Numbered from the stretch's first letter, positions 8,191 to 19,372 are shown. The stretch is 50,658 bases of DNA from Aphelidium insulamus (GCA_036784855.1 JAZDSV010000075.1:1-50658), one strand, 5' to 3'. The notes: generated from the sequence alone by a model not told the origin. Program-made: numbers and translations.

Positions 8191-10919
8191 ATGTCTTTTG
8201 CCACACAGGGCGCCAACCTGACTCGCATCACTCTGCCCATCCACTACGATGAAGATGGGGGTACGTGCATGTCTGATACCTTTCCTGGCTGCCATCCATA
8301 CAGCTGCTGACATCCCACAATGCTCGTAGTGGTGATCAAGGAGTTTCTGCAAAAGTTTACATTTGTTGCTACGGCTGACGATGTTGCGGCTGCATCAGCG
8401 CCTGTAGCCGGTGATACAGCTGCTCAACCCACCTTTGCAGTGGGCGATGTAGTGGCCAAGTACATGGACATTCTGGCAAGTGGCACACACTTTGTGCATG
8501 TACCGTTAGATACAACACACTTCCTTACACCGTATGCAGGGCCGAGTGGCGCGCAAGGAGACGGCATCGGTGCTAATAGACCTGCAAGACCTGAAACAGA
8601 TGGATGAGGGTGGCGAGGCGTTGGTGCAGCGCATCCTGCAAAACACCAAGCGCTACGAAGAACTGTTTTACGATGCAATCAATGCGCTTTTACCGCAGAT
8701 TCACGGCGAGGTTCGAGTTACACTTTAAATTTCTATATAGAAATGTACTCATATTCATGCAGCTGCAAGATACGGATGAGCCTATTGATGTTATTGTGCA
8801 ACAGCGTTTGATGTTGGCTCGCCAGAATCAGGCGGCAGCAGGAATGGACGACCAGGAAGCGCCAGTTGATCCCGCGGCAAACTTTCCCGCCAAGTTGCTG
8901 CGCAGATAGTAAGTGTGATTTTTGTTAAATCAATGCGTAACATTACGGTTAACATTCTATAGCGCGGTGTACTTTAAGCCGCCCAGTGGGCACAAGGCAC
9001 TGTCGACCCGTGAGGCCAAGGGAGCCCTGATCGGCCAATTGATCTCTATCCGTGCAATGGTCACTCGCGTGTCGGACGTGAAGCCCTACATCATGGTGGC
9101 CACGTACACGTGCTCGTCGTGCAACACCGAAATCTTCCAGGAAGTTCTGTCTGAACAGTTTACACCCGTGTCAGAGTGCCCATCCAAAAAGTGCCAGTCC
9201 AACAATGTCAAGGGCGAGTTGATTCTGCAGACTCGCGGCTCTCGGTTCAGCCGTTTCCAGGAAGCCAAGATCCAAGAGCTGGTCAGTTATTTTATAAAGT
9301 GATCTCATATACTTAATCATACAGACGGACCAAGTGCCCATGGGCCATATTCCCCGCTCAATGACCGTGTACTTGTATCACGACACCACACGATCCATGT
9401 CGGCAGGAGATATCGTGACAATCTCCGGAGTGTTGCTGCCGAAAGTTTATCGTGGTTTCCGCGCCATTCGCGCCGGTCTGCTCACTGACACCTTCCTGGA
9501 AGTAATGCACGTGGACCTGTTGAAGAAACAGTACAGCCAGTACGCGCCTACCGAAGAGTTGACCGAGAAGGTTGATCGCATGGGTGCCGATCCGTCCACA
9601 TATGACAGTCTGGCACAGTCGATTGCACCCGAGATCTATGGACACGAGGACGTCAAGAAGGCGCTTCTGCTCCTCCTTGTTGGCGGTGTCACAAACTTGA
9701 GCAGCGATGGCATGAAGATTCGCGGTATGGATAATTTTATATGCAAATTCCGTTAATTATCAAGGTAATATCAACATATGTCTTATGGGAGATCCCGGAG
9801 TGGCCAAGTCGCAGCTATTAAAGTGGGTCGCAAGAATTGCACCGCGCGGTGTCTACACCACCGGCAAAGGTTCTTCGGGAGTCGGACTTACTGCGGCCGT
9901 GATCAAGGACCCCATCACGGGAGAAATGCTGCTAGGTGTGTGGTATATGTTTTTTAAATATTATTTAACAATCCGCAGAGGGCGGGTCACTCGTGCTGGC
10001 CGATAATGGAATTTGCTGCATCGACGAGTTTGACAAGATGGAGGAGACTGACCGCACGGCGATTCACGAGGTCATGGAACAGCAAACAGTGTCCATTAGC
10101 AAGGCGGGCATCAACACCACATTAAATGCGCGCACTTCGATCCTGGCGGCGGCCAATCCAGCATACAGTCGCTACAATGCCTCCCAGAGTGTGAGCGAGA
10201 ACATCAATCTGCCGCACGCGCTCCTGTCCCGTTTCGACTTGTTGTTCCTGATGCGCGACATGTCGGACCACGACCACGATCTCCGAATGGCAGATCACAT
10301 TCTCTATGTGCACCGCAACGGTACTCAGCCCAACCTGGACTTTGACCCAGTGGAGTCGACTCTGATGCGGTGAGTGGACTTGATTGTACATTGTCAGTTA
10401 GTCTAACATTGAACTTGTAGACATTACGTAGCCCGAGCCCGCCAATTCAACCCGATGGCACCGGCAGAACTGGTAGACTTTATTGTCGGGGCATATGTGC
10501 AGAAGCGCAATGAGGCGCACGAGGCACAGAAGAAAAAGAATGGCGACTTTATTTACACTCAGCCACGCACCCTGCTGGCCATTCTGCGCATGTCACAAGC
10601 ACTTGCCCGCATCCGTTTCAGCAATGTTATCGGCGAATCGGACGTGCGCGAGGCACTACGCCTGATGGACGCCTCCAAACGGTCCATGGAACTGGAGCAG
10701 GAGGAGTACAAGCGCCCGCGTGACCCCGTGCTGGCCTACTACAACGAGATCAAAAAATTGGCACTGGAACGCGGTAGCAGCCAGCTGGACGTCGAGGATA
10801 TCCGTAATCGTATGCGTGTTACCGGCGGCTTTGATGAGGCGACGTTGGCGCGCACCATTGAGAACTATGAAAATGCCAACGTGTGGGCGCTGGTTGGTCA
10901 GACGCTGGTCATGATCTGA
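8191..10919 (+). CDS. MCM7: DNA replication licensing factor MCM7
   Basis: Spliced CDS join(8191..8260,8330..8493,8540..8710,8763..8908,8963..9281,9325..9724,9765..9935,9979..10369,10421..10919), 776 aa, near the usual MCM7 length of about 720-850. MCM7 is one subunit of the MCM2-7 replicative helicase in the nucleus. Seen: zinc-finger cysteine pairs (CSSC at about 232, CPSKKC at about 256), [32 protein letters not shown], Walker [10 protein letters not shown] at about 430, Walker B CIDEFDKM at about 493 and the arginine finger LLSRFD at about 561. The PMGHIPRS and [11 protein letters not shown] blocks identify MCM7 rather than MCM5 or MCM6. Two 5' splice choices are uncertain. Intron 2 could start at 8476 (GC donor), 8494 or 8501, all in frame. 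Intron 3 has a weak donor, GTTCGA or GTTACA. Confidence 0.96.
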
Positions 10920-11219
10920 TTGTCGGCTTGGTTGTCAGTCTCTTTAATGAAGTTCAGTTATTGATGACTATCGACTGCCTTGTCTTAATGATTGTCAGCT
11001 TACTTGCTTGAGGTAGTCGTCTATGTCTTCTCTCAGCTGCTTGTTGGATCACAGCTGTATCTCGCAGCTCAATTGTCGGAAAGCTTAAGATTCTCAAACA
11101 GCTACGGGTTTCTAGTCTCCTTGACCTATGAGATAACATCGATCACTGCACTCCACTGTTTCAACAGAAACAGGTACAGAGTACATGATGTTTAGATGTT
11201 TAACGTTTATCTCAGTTTG
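10920..11219. other. Convergent intergenic region
   Basis: 300 bp between the ends of two convergent genes (MCM7 and the aldonolactone oxidase). No coding signal is seen. It presumably holds both polyadenylation regions. Confidence 0.5.
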
Positions 11220-12932
11220 TCATAGTTTGGCCTTGTCGGTAAAGTGTCGGCGAATGTACTCGTTGACAAATACACCTTGCGGGTCCATCTGGGAGCGCAG
11301 ACGACAAAAGTCGTCGAATTTGGGATAGATGCGCCGCAAGTCATGCGGTTTAAGCGGGAATGCCTTGGCCCAGTGTGGCCGGCCATCCAGCCCGCGCATA
11401 ATGCTCTCATACAGCTGCCAGTAGTCGTGGCGCGGCACCACATCTCTGCCCAGCGGCCGGTAGACAATTATGCCGATATAGCAGGCGAGATCCATGCCGT
11501 GCGCGGGACTCAGCCAAATGTCATCACCGCGCACGAACCGGATCTCGACGGGGAAGTGGGCGTGCATGCGTCTGCCTCCGGCGCGCTTCATGTCGGCATC
11601 CAGAGCTTGTTTCAGCTGGAACAGTGCCTTTGGCGCCTTTGTGGCGTCCACTGCCCATTCCGTCACGTGCTGCCGGAACAGACAGTCAAAGTTGAGTATG
11701 CGGTCGTGGCGGTCGATGCGCACAGATCCAGTGTCGCGCTTTGCCGACAGATGATCAGTCAGCGGTGGCACCGCAGGCTGTGTGCCGTTGACGGACTTTG
11801 CAGCAATGTTAATGTCAAAATCACTGGCCGTCAAGTACCGACTGGCATATAACTGATTTGCCGCAGGCAACAGTCTCGGTATCACGCTGGACAGGTAGAG
11901 CAAATACTCCAGCAGGTAGTACCCGACAAGCTTCTCCTTTGCAGCAGTAAATACACTTGGCCCCGGTGTCCTCTACATTAATTATATGTGAATTTAAGGT
12001 ATATTCTGCAGTGCATGAACTCATAAACATTCAATACTTACATCACGCGTGGTGCGCATGGCACGCCAGACAAGTACCGAGTCCGTGTAGGGAAACCACC
12101 AGAACCGCACTAGCGGCGCCGAGTGTATCAGCGCGGACCAGTTGTCCAGCAGCTGGTCAAACTTGATGACGAACTGTTGCGCCAGCAGATTGTACGCCTT
12201 CTCCACCCGTAGCGTCACCGTGGATATCACTCCCAGCGAGCCCATGGAACAGAGAGCGGCCAGAAATGTCTCGGTTCCCGCGGGGTCGGCCGAGTCGCGT
12301 TTCAACGTTCGCACATGACCGCCAGCAGTAATCAGTCGCATTTCAACCACCTGGACATTGTGTAAGAAGTCTGAATGAATAATCTGTTTAAGGAATCACA
12401 CACAGTGTTATAACATACTTGAGTGGCAAGGATCCCGTAGCTGGCTCCGGTGCCGTGCGTGCCAGTGGAGATGGCCCCGGCAATGCTCTGCTCGGATATG
12501 GAACCCAGATTGCTCATTGCTGCCAGTCCGTGCTTGTCCAACTGCTCGTGCAGGTCGCGTAACCGTATGCCGGCTTGAACCGTTACAGTTTCCGCGGCCA
12601 TGTCCACCTGCAAGTTATATTCACCGCGTTAGGCCAGCCACTGGGAATAATGTAGCATCCACTGGACCCACCGATAGCACGGCTGCATACTTGTCCAGCT
12701 GCAGCATCCAGCCGTCCGTGCACGCCACATCAGACGGCGAGTGACCGGCACCCACCACGCGCACCGTCTTGCCAGCCGCTGCCGCCTCGCGCACATACTA
12801 CACCACCGTGATTATTGCACGCTCATTAATAGCGCAGAGCCATACCGTGATAATGTCCTGCTCTGACGCGGGGTACAGGATGCGCTCAGGGCGGCAGCTA
12901 AATGTGCCGGCCCAGTTGGCAAAGGTTTTCAT
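11220..12932 (-). CDS. Aldonolactone oxidase (D-arabinono-1,4-lactone / L-gulono-1,4-lactone oxidase family)
   Basis: Spliced CDS complement(join(11220..11972,12042..12350,12419..12607,12672..12797,12846..12932)), 487 aa, the normal length for the family. The N-terminal FAD-binding domain has [10 protein letters not shown] at about 45, where the His is the usual covalent flavin attachment site, followed by [23 protein letters not shown]. The C-terminal ALO domain ends with the family's HWAK motif ([12 protein letters not shown], about 437) and a DPQGVF stretch. The enzyme oxidises a sugar lactone to ascorbate or erythroascorbate with O2 or cytochrome c as acceptor. The exact substrate cannot be told from sequence. 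All four introns are GT-AG and phase 0. No secretion signal is obvious. Confidence 0.94.
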
Positions 12933-13384
12933 TCAGGTGGACAGCGTGACGTCAGCTTGCTAAATGGGCAAGGTGGACGCGGTGCTTACACAAGCTATAC
13001 AAGCAATGCTATATGGACACAATCTAATCTAATATATATACCCGTCCACATTGACTGCAGCCCGTGGATATGGGGTCAGCAGTAAAGCAAGGACTGGCGC
13101 GTGTGGCAGGCACCTGGTGAATGTGTGTGCACGTGCACGCAATGCACACACACACACACACACACACACACACCGTACAAGCACCTACAAGCACACGCTC
13201 ACTGAACACCAGCGGCACATTGGCAGCGACATTGCACGCCACTACGCGCACTCTGCGCCAATGTTTAACCGGCGTGATTTTGATGAAGAGAAATTGTGGT
13301 TTCGGTCGGGGCGCGTTAAGTATTACAGCATTATATCAAAGAAGTTTAGAATGGCATTGAAGTATTGATGCAAGTTGGTTCTGG
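12933..13384. other. Spacer with (CA)n microsatellite
   Basis: About 450 bp between the oxidase start and the downstream coiled-coil gene. It contains an uninterrupted CA run at about 13141-13173. ORFs here are short and low complexity. No gene is supported. Confidence 0.6.
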
Positions 13385-14872
13385 TCACACAAACAGCGTC
13401 TCAGTGCCCAAGATTTTTCCGGTAGTTGTCAGGAAATGCATGTAGCGGTCCGTCTGCTCAGTGGAACCAGCACCGCTCACCAATTCACTGATTTTGTCCG
13501 GTATACCACAGTGGCCACATTCTGGAAAATGTCGTGGGAGCTGGCATGGGCAAATAGGAGCCGCTTGCTGCTCACGACTTTGGCAGTTGCTATCCATCCA
13601 GCTTTCTCGGCTTCCAAATTGCAATCTTGGAGGCGGCGATTAAAGTTCACGTTGCTTGCCAACTCGGCCACTTTGTATGACCCAGTATCCGGAATATACT
13701 GTTCCGTCACGAGGTCGAATGCGTCGCTGCATAGAAAGACGTATAGCGCTACAACCTTGTCATACTCCAATGCTCCGATTCGGGTCTCGTGTGCACGAAC
13801 AGTTTGCTGCAATGCTCCAATTCGGGTCTCGTGTGCACGAACATTGTGCTGCAACGTTCCGATTTGGGTCTCGTGTGCACGAACAGTGTGCTGCAATGTT
13901 CCGATTCGGGTCTCGTGTGCACGAACAGTGTGCTGCAACGTTCCGATTTGGGTCTCGTGTGCACGAACAGTGTGCTGCAACGTTCCGATTTGGGTCTCGC
14001 TTGCACGAACAGTCTGCTGCAACGTTCCGATTTGGGTCTCGCTTGCACGAACAGTCTGCTGCAACGTTCCGATTTGGGTCTCGCTTGCACGAACAGTCTG
14101 CTGCAACGTTCCGATTTGGGTCTCGCTTGCACGAACATTCTGCTGCAACGTTCCGATTTGGGTCTCGCTTGCACGAACAGTCTGCTGCAACGTTCCGATT
14201 TGGGTCTCGCTTGCACGAACATTCTGCTGCAACGTTCCGATTTGGGTCTCGCTTGCACGAACAGTGTGCTGCAACGTTTGAAAACCGCTACTCAGTTGAA
14301 TGTTATGCCCAATAATGATTTTCATTTGCTCGTCATAACGGTTCAGTTGCTCGTCATAACGGTTCAGTTGCTCTTTCAGTTGAGCAATTTCTGCTACCGT
14401 GTCAAGCCTTTGACTGCCGCGGCTCTATGATAGTATGATAATCGAATATTCTCATATATATGCTGTGTAATTACCTCCAAGGACATTTCCGCGAATTCAG
14501 GTTCCGGAGCAGCTGCGATTTCAGCAGCTTGATATGGAACATTGTACTGAGGCGGCCCGTAAGTTGTACCGGCGGCCGGTGTGCTAGCAAATGTCACACC
14601 AAATGGTGGAACTCGTGGCTGCGCGGTAGTATAGGTGCGATAAGTCGAAGGTACAGTCTCGAATTCAACGGGGTACGTTTCCTCTACATAAATTAAATCA
14701 TGTTAGATATCTGATCATTGGCACACATACGATAGTATTCAGCTGGCATTGTAGGAATCACGCGAGGCTGCTGCTGCGGGGCACGAGGCGGCTCTGATGG
14801 CAACCAGCGTTGCTCAGCTGCCGGTGGTTGAGACGGGCGGGGCGGTTGGCGGCGAGAGCGGCGGTGCGTCAT
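13385..14872 (-). pseudogene. Coiled-coil family protein, copy 1, with 12-fold heptad-pair repeat and frame break near the 3' end
   Basis: Exons complement(join(13477..14424,14475..14683,14731..14872)) give 432 aa in one frame. Its three-exon layout is the same as copy 2, including an identical 142-bp first exon coding an Arg/Pro-rich THRRSRRQPPRPSQPP start. The third exon holds 12 near-identical 14-residue units (TLQQTVRASETQIG), exactly two heptads each, then the family's C-terminal domain (ALEYDK, LCSDAFD, DCNLE, FQNVAT). At about 13500 one base is missing relative to copy 3, so the frame ends at 13477. The rest of the conserved C-terminus (ISELVSG, HFLTTTGKILGT) lies in another frame to 13385. 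Function is unknown; the coiled coil suggests oligomerisation. Confidence 0.7.
13774..14277 (-). repeat. 42-bp tandem repeat, 12 copies
   Basis: Twelve 42-bp units, each coding one 14-residue two-heptad unit on the minus strand. Because 42 is a multiple of three and the unit lacks stops, several other frames are also open across the block. Those opposite-strand ORFs are composition shadows. Two subtypes occur in blocks: the seven upstream units carry RASET and the five downstream units carry RAHET. This suggests stepwise expansion. Confidence 0.92.
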
Positions 14873-15194
14873 ATCGTTCCGGAAAAAGAATTATCCGTTC
14901 CAACAGCGCGATTGGGCGCGGTGCACAGATCTGCCACGGCTGATGGTTGACAGCATTTCTTTTTTTCGATTTTTTTTTCCATCTTCTTTATGCCTGTTGT
15001 ACGGCCCATGGCTTAGTCTTTAACGGAGTAACAACATCATGTATGGTGTACTAATACGACATCACATTCCCTAGGGAGCTATCAGCGTGGTGCCAATTGT
15101 CAGGCAGGCTGTAATTAATGCTACATTATTATTACCATGAATGCATCATATTAGTGACAGATTCGTTTCATATATTCAAGTAGGGTGGTCACAT
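14873..15194. other. Intergenic spacer
   Basis: About 320 bp between coiled-coil copies 1 and 2. The part next to copy 1 shares an ATCCGTTC-AAC-G-GCGATTGGGCGCGG block with the region upstream of copy 2 (about 16275-16305). This is a conserved promoter or 5' UTR element of the pair. The rest shows nothing. Confidence 0.5.
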
Positions 15195-16253
15195 TCAATC
15201 AAATAATGTGCCGGTGCCCAAGATTATTCTTGCAATATCAAGGAACTCCACATGACGTTCCGTCTGAATAGGGTCGTGGTCACCTCCACCAACTAGTTCA
15301 TTCACCTTTGCCGGTACATTACTTATCGTCACATTCGAAAATGATTGGCCACGACTTGTATGTGAAAAGCATCGATTAGAGTCGATTTCATCAGCTAATT
15401 CCAGCCATTCGTCAAGATCTCGTTCCAAGTTACACTCTTTAATCCGATTGTTGAATTCCTCACAAAGTATCAAGTTTCGGACTGGAACTTGTGCACCTCG
15501 TTTGAGAAATCGAGCCACAATGCGATCCAGAGCCTCACTGCATAGTGAAACAAAGCACGGGATGGTTTTGTCGCGCTCAAGAGCGGTGAGTCTGGCGTCA
15601 TGTTCTTGTATTGTTTTCTGCAGCATTTGCAGCTGCTGCCTTATGACCACCATCATCTGAGAAGCGGTCTCAATCTGCTGTTGCAGAGTTTGACCATGCT
15701 GCTCCGTCGCTGTATAATTTGGATAGAGAGGTTGCAAGTCACTGCTCAGTATCTGCAGTTGTCTAATGAATTGAGCAACGTCGGCCTTTGTGACAAACTC
15801 TTGCCCGCCGGGGCCCTATCAAAAGCCAATAGTTACAATTACACAGTACCATGTATCAATACCTCCAAGCAATATTGCGAGACCCGAGGCCGTGGAGCCA
15901 GTGCAATTTCACAGGCGCGATACGGAATAACATACTGCTGCGGCCAAAGGAATGTGCCGGTGGCCGGTGTGCCAGCATATGTGGCGCCAAATGGCGGAAT
16001 GCAAGTGTACGACGTGCTACAGGTTGAAGAAGCAGGCGCGCGGTCGCCGGAATACGTTCCTACTAACAAGAATATAGTTAGCGTAAGATGTCTGATCATG
16101 GCAAAACACACGGTGGTATTCAACAGGTGATGAAATCACGGGAGGCTGTTCCTGCAAGAAACGTGGCGGCAATGAAGGTAACCAGCGCTGCTCAGATGCT
16201 GGCGGTGGTTGAGACGGGCGGGGCGGTTGGCGGCGAGAGCGGCGGTGCGACAT
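15195..16253 (-). CDS. Coiled-coil family protein, copy 2 (intact, unknown function)
   Basis: Spliced CDS complement(join(15195..15815,15863..16059,16112..16253)), 319 aa. The N-terminus is Arg/Pro-rich (SHRRSRRQPPRPSQPP). The middle is Pro/Tyr-rich, then a Gln-rich coiled coil (about residues 140-190) precedes a conserved alpha-helical domain with LERDK, LCSEALDRIVARF, IKECNLERDLDEWLELADEI and IARIILGTGTLFD. Introns are 52 and 47 nt, GT-AG. It shares exon layout and splice phases with copy 1 but has a single version of the segment (KTIQEHDARLTALERDK) that copy 1 repeated twelve times. No known family is recognised. No signal peptide or membrane segment is present, so it is probably cytoplasmic or nuclear. 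Confidence 0.75.
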
Positions 16254-16454
16254 ATCGTGTCTGGAAAAAGAAATATCCGTTCGAACGGTGCGATTGGGCG
16301 CGGAACACACGTGTACGTGCGACAGTTTTCTTTTTCCGCTTCCATCACTGTCCGCTTTAACTTCAAGGTCGGCAGAATTTTTTCATTGCACTTCCAGTAA
16401 CAGCTATTATCTTTATTTCGGGCATATAAAAGCTAGTTGCATGGAGATCTAATC

Positions 16455-17129
16455 CTAATGCTGCATTTCCAGAAGCGAACGTGCATCAGCACTCGTGCAA
16501 GATGCAAATGGTAACGGCGGATGCCACGCGGTGACCGGCACACGGCGCACAAAATCATTGCCGAACCGGTTAAATGTGTCGCGGTTGGTGTACATGCGGT
16601 AGTCGCCGGTGTCACGGTCCACAAACATGTATATGTCATCGGCAAGTGTGCCCAAATCATTGTCAGCTGCAAAGATGTTGATCACACCACTCCAAATGTC
16701 TGCCATTCTTCCGTCTAGATTAAATTCTCCGTCGTGCTGCAATGGTCAGATAATGCATATAGTACATCACACCGAGATACTTGAGCGCGCGAGAAAATGT
16801 CGAGGTTATAGTTTGGTGGCAAGTGGCGTCGCATGCACATCGATGGATCAGCAGCAGGGAACCAATACATGCCATCCTACATACATAAAAAGTAATCCAC
16901 AAACGTCTCAGAGACTCCATGTACGCACCGCGGTGTACATGCGAGTACCGTTTGTGCTATCCAAACGGGCTCGACCACCGCCGACGTCCATGCTAACCCG
17001 TGTGCTCTCACCAGTGAATACAGAGGTCACGGTGGCGGTAAACAGCGGCACCAGCGGCCCCGCTTGACGCGTCACTACAGCACCGACATGAATGCAAATT
17101 GTGGCGGCGAGCAGTACCAAGAGGTTCAT
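16455..17129 (-). CDS. Small secreted protein, unassigned
   Basis: Spliced CDS complement(join(16455..16736,16781..16876,16929..17129)), 192 aa, two phase-0 introns of 44 and 52 nt. It starts with a clear signal peptide (MNLLVLLAATICIHVGAV). The mature part is rich in short strands: FTGESTRVSMDVGGGRARLD, RMYTADGMYWF, CMRRHLPP, DIWSGVINIF and DDIYMFVDRDTGDYRMY. There are two cysteines. The order of strands recalls lipid-binding half-barrels such as LolA- or ependymin-type proteins, but no family motif proves it. The start at 17129 is chosen because it puts the hydrophobic segment at the N-terminus; a longer in-frame start at 17219 would bury it. Confidence 0.7.
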
Positions 17130-17440
17130 TTTTGGCGGCTTGTTGCAATGCATTGACTCTCCACAACGTGAGAAACCTTGGCACAGTGACGTCAATACGA
17201 TTGTATTGACACTATACATGGTACAAACTCAATAAATGTCGGAGAGACCGTCTGCAAAAACATCTTCATAGTTGGAAGAAAAGGACTTAATAGTAGCAGT
17301 GTAAGTGCAAAAACAGAACCTCGAGGTCCAGAAAGGTGCATGCCATTTCCAGAAAATGGGTATATTGGCCGTGATAGTATGCAGTCCAGCACGGCCAATT
17401 ATATAATCCACTATTTATTGGTAGCACATTACTGTCACCA
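17130..17440. other. Spacer
   Basis: About 310 bp upstream of the secreted gene. No supported coding frame; probable promoter region. Confidence 0.4.
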
Positions 17441-17692
17441 CTATAAATGCACACAGGTTGCTGACATGCTCAAGATTTTCCAGGCAGTTGTGAGGAATTG
17501 CATGTAGCAGTCTGTCTGCTCAGAGGACCCAGTACCACTCACCAATTCACTGATTTTGGCCAGTATATCCACAGTGGCCACATTCTGGAAATTGTTGCAC
17601 AGTAATACGCTGTCGGCGCACATCATGTGCCATGTTGAGCCACCATTCCCTGCCATCCTCAATACTTCTGGCAACAACTTCATCTTGGACAA
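17441..17692 (-). pseudogene. Coiled-coil family remnant, copy 3
   Basis: An 83-codon frame whose residues about 36-75 (FQNVATVDILAKISELVSG, then SEQTDCYMQFLTTAWKIL) match the C-terminal end of copies 1 and 2. The upstream exons, the coiled coil and the rest of the domain are missing. It is best read as a truncated duplicate. It gives the undamaged reading of the segment broken in copy 1. Confidence 0.7.
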
Positions 17693-18078
17693 TTAAATAA
17701 TATGATTAAATAATACTATGCATAGGCATAGCCATCCACATTCTATGGCAATTGTGAGGATTCATACACTTAATATATCAATACCCACCAGCTTGTATAT
17801 CTGCCGGCCCACTTCGTGCAGCATTTATGGGATGCCAGTAAAGCTTGGGAGCGTTGTGGATGAATCATGATTGAAATTGACAGGTGGAAATGAGGTCATG
17901 GCCGCTTTGAGCATTTGTCATCAAAAAGAATGTCAAGATGCCAGCTGTTTTATGCACTATTATTGCACGCCACCAATACGTATGTGATGCATAGAACGCG
18001 CTTGAACAGATAATGTATGCAACTGCTATGCAACACCGATGTATACATGCAAAGGCGCGGTTATCATTCTATTACCGC
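17693..18078. other. Spacer
   Basis: About 385 bp between the copy 3 remnant and the 3' end of the uS11m gene. AT-rich, with no coding frame or repeat recognised. Confidence 0.5.
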
Positions 18079-18864
18079 CTAGACACGGCGCGCCTTCTTG
18101 GAACGGGTGCCGCCGTGCTTGATGGCCGTCTTGTCACGGATGCGCACCACGTTCAGTCCGCTGGCAACCAGCGTGCGGAACGCCGACTCCCTGCCGATGC
18201 CGAATCCACGCAGCGTCACATACACATCACGCACCCCGCGCTCCTTGGCAAACGCCACTATACGACTGGCGGTGCGTGTGCCCGCCTCGGCGGTGCCCCG
18301 CTGCGCCCCCGTCAGCCCGCACATCCCACCGGTGACCAGGGTCTGGACACGCCAGCGCGAGTCACTCAGCGCCACCAGTGTGTTGTTCTTGCCGGCGCGT
18401 ATTGAGACCACCCCCACCCAGGACGGCAGTTGTTCCACGTGCTCCGCGGGCAGCATGGAGCCGTTGTGGCGCTTGTGGTCGCGCATCCACTGGCGCGTCG
18501 GCTGGTTCTGGCTGATCAGTGCGGTGAGGGCCGAGTGGACTTGGTGGTGCAGTTCCTGGCGCTGCTGGCGCACCGTATCAAGCGATGCGCGCTGGTCCGC
18601 GAGGAATGTCTGCAGGGGTATGGGCGGCGGTGCATTGACACGCAGACGCAAGTCGGGCACGGTGCCGCGCGATCCATTGAATCGTGCCGCCGGGCTATCC
18701 ACCGCGAACGGCGACGTGACCACTGGCTCTGAAGACATTAGCGAGTCTTGTGGCGTCTCTGTCGTCGACACTGTGAGCGCCGATGACGTGCTGTACGGCG
18801 CCGCCGAGGGCCGACAGAACAAGCGCGACACGGACGCCAACCGCCGATTCGTTAGCCGAAGCAT
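18079..18864 (-). CDS. MRPS11: Mitochondrial small-subunit ribosomal protein uS11m
   Basis: Single-exon CDS, 261 aa. The last ~115 residues are the uS11 domain: NNTLVALSDSRWRVQTLVTGG, RTASRIVAFAKERGVRDVYV, LRGFGIGRESAFRTLVASGL, IRDKTAIKHGGTRSKKARRV. The family normally ends in K-R-R-V-like residues, as here. The N-terminus (MLRLTNRRLASVSRLFCRP) is basic, hydroxylated and free of acidic residues, typical of a mitochondrial presequence. A ~125-residue linker not found in bacterial uS11 follows. The protein sits in the platform of the mitoribosome small subunit, where it contacts rRNA near the mRNA exit site. Confidence 0.95.
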   Translation of the reverse strand: MLRLTNRRLASVSRLFCRPSAAPYSTSSALTVSTTETPQDSLMSSEPVVTSPFAVDSPAARFNGSRGTVPDLRLRVNAPPPIPLQTFLADQRASLDTVRQQRQELHHQVHSALTALISQNQPTRQWMRDHKRHNGSMLPAEHVEQLPSWVGVVSIRAGKNNTLVALSDSRWRVQTLVTGGMCGLTGAQRGTAEAGTRTASRIVAFAKERGVRDVYVTLRGFGIGRESAFRTLVASGLNVVRIRDKTAIKHGGTRSKKARRV

Positions 18865-19020
18865 TTGTGCAATGTGTGTGATTGTGCCTCAGGGTTTCGG
18901 TTGTCTGTGTTTACAACATGGCAACGCAGAATGCTATATTTACATTTTGGTCGTCTTGTATGCTTGGTCTCATCTATTATAAATCTAGTCAAGATATAAA
19001 CGATATCATTATAGAACTCT

Positions 19021-19372
19021 ATGACAGGCCGTGACAAGCAGCTGGCCACACCGCCCAACCGATTCCAGCATCCAGGTTTGTTGTTCACATATATGGGAAG
19101 ATGTTGTGATAACTTACTTACACCTGTGGCAGAGGAGTGGCGCTACCACACACGGCCGGCGCAGCACCCACTGTACCGCACCACATCCAGCACATACGGC
19201 TCTGTGCAGCCAACCATATTTGAGATGCCCACCCAGTTCCACTCCACGTCGCACAAGTTTACCGATGTGAGTCTATGAATGGATATATCTTTGTGTCTGT
19301 GGGTATTGATCATGTGTGCAGCGTCTTGGTCCGTCCACGGGTCTGCCGCGCAAGGGCTCAATGAATCACTGA
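19021..19372 (+). CDS. PIERCE (piercer of microtubule wall)-type ciliary microtubule inner protein
   Basis: Spliced CDS join(19021..19075,19133..19266,19322..19372), 79 aa. The block HPLYRTTSSTYGSVQPTIFE, then MPTQFHSTSHKFTDRLG, matches the PIERCE1/2 (C9orf116/C15orf65) signature Y-R-T-T-x-x-T-Y-G...PT...MP...F...S-x-K-F. These proteins bind inside the doublet microtubules of motile cilia, where they help seat dynein docking. Animal members are about 110-140 aa, so this one is short but keeps the core. Introns are 57 and 55 nt, GT-AG. It implies a ciliated stage in the life cycle. Confidence 0.82.

Noticed and set aside
8191-10919. Assignment of the MCM gene as MCM5
   Set aside because: [32 protein letters not shown] and the LLARFD-region context match MCM7, not MCM5.
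13436-14430. Long plus-strand ORFs (281, 219 and 213 codons) over the coiled-coil array
   Set aside because: They are opposite-strand shadows of a 42-bp repeat whose unit lacks stops in any frame. Splicing, homology to copy 2 and heptad periodicity all support the minus strand.
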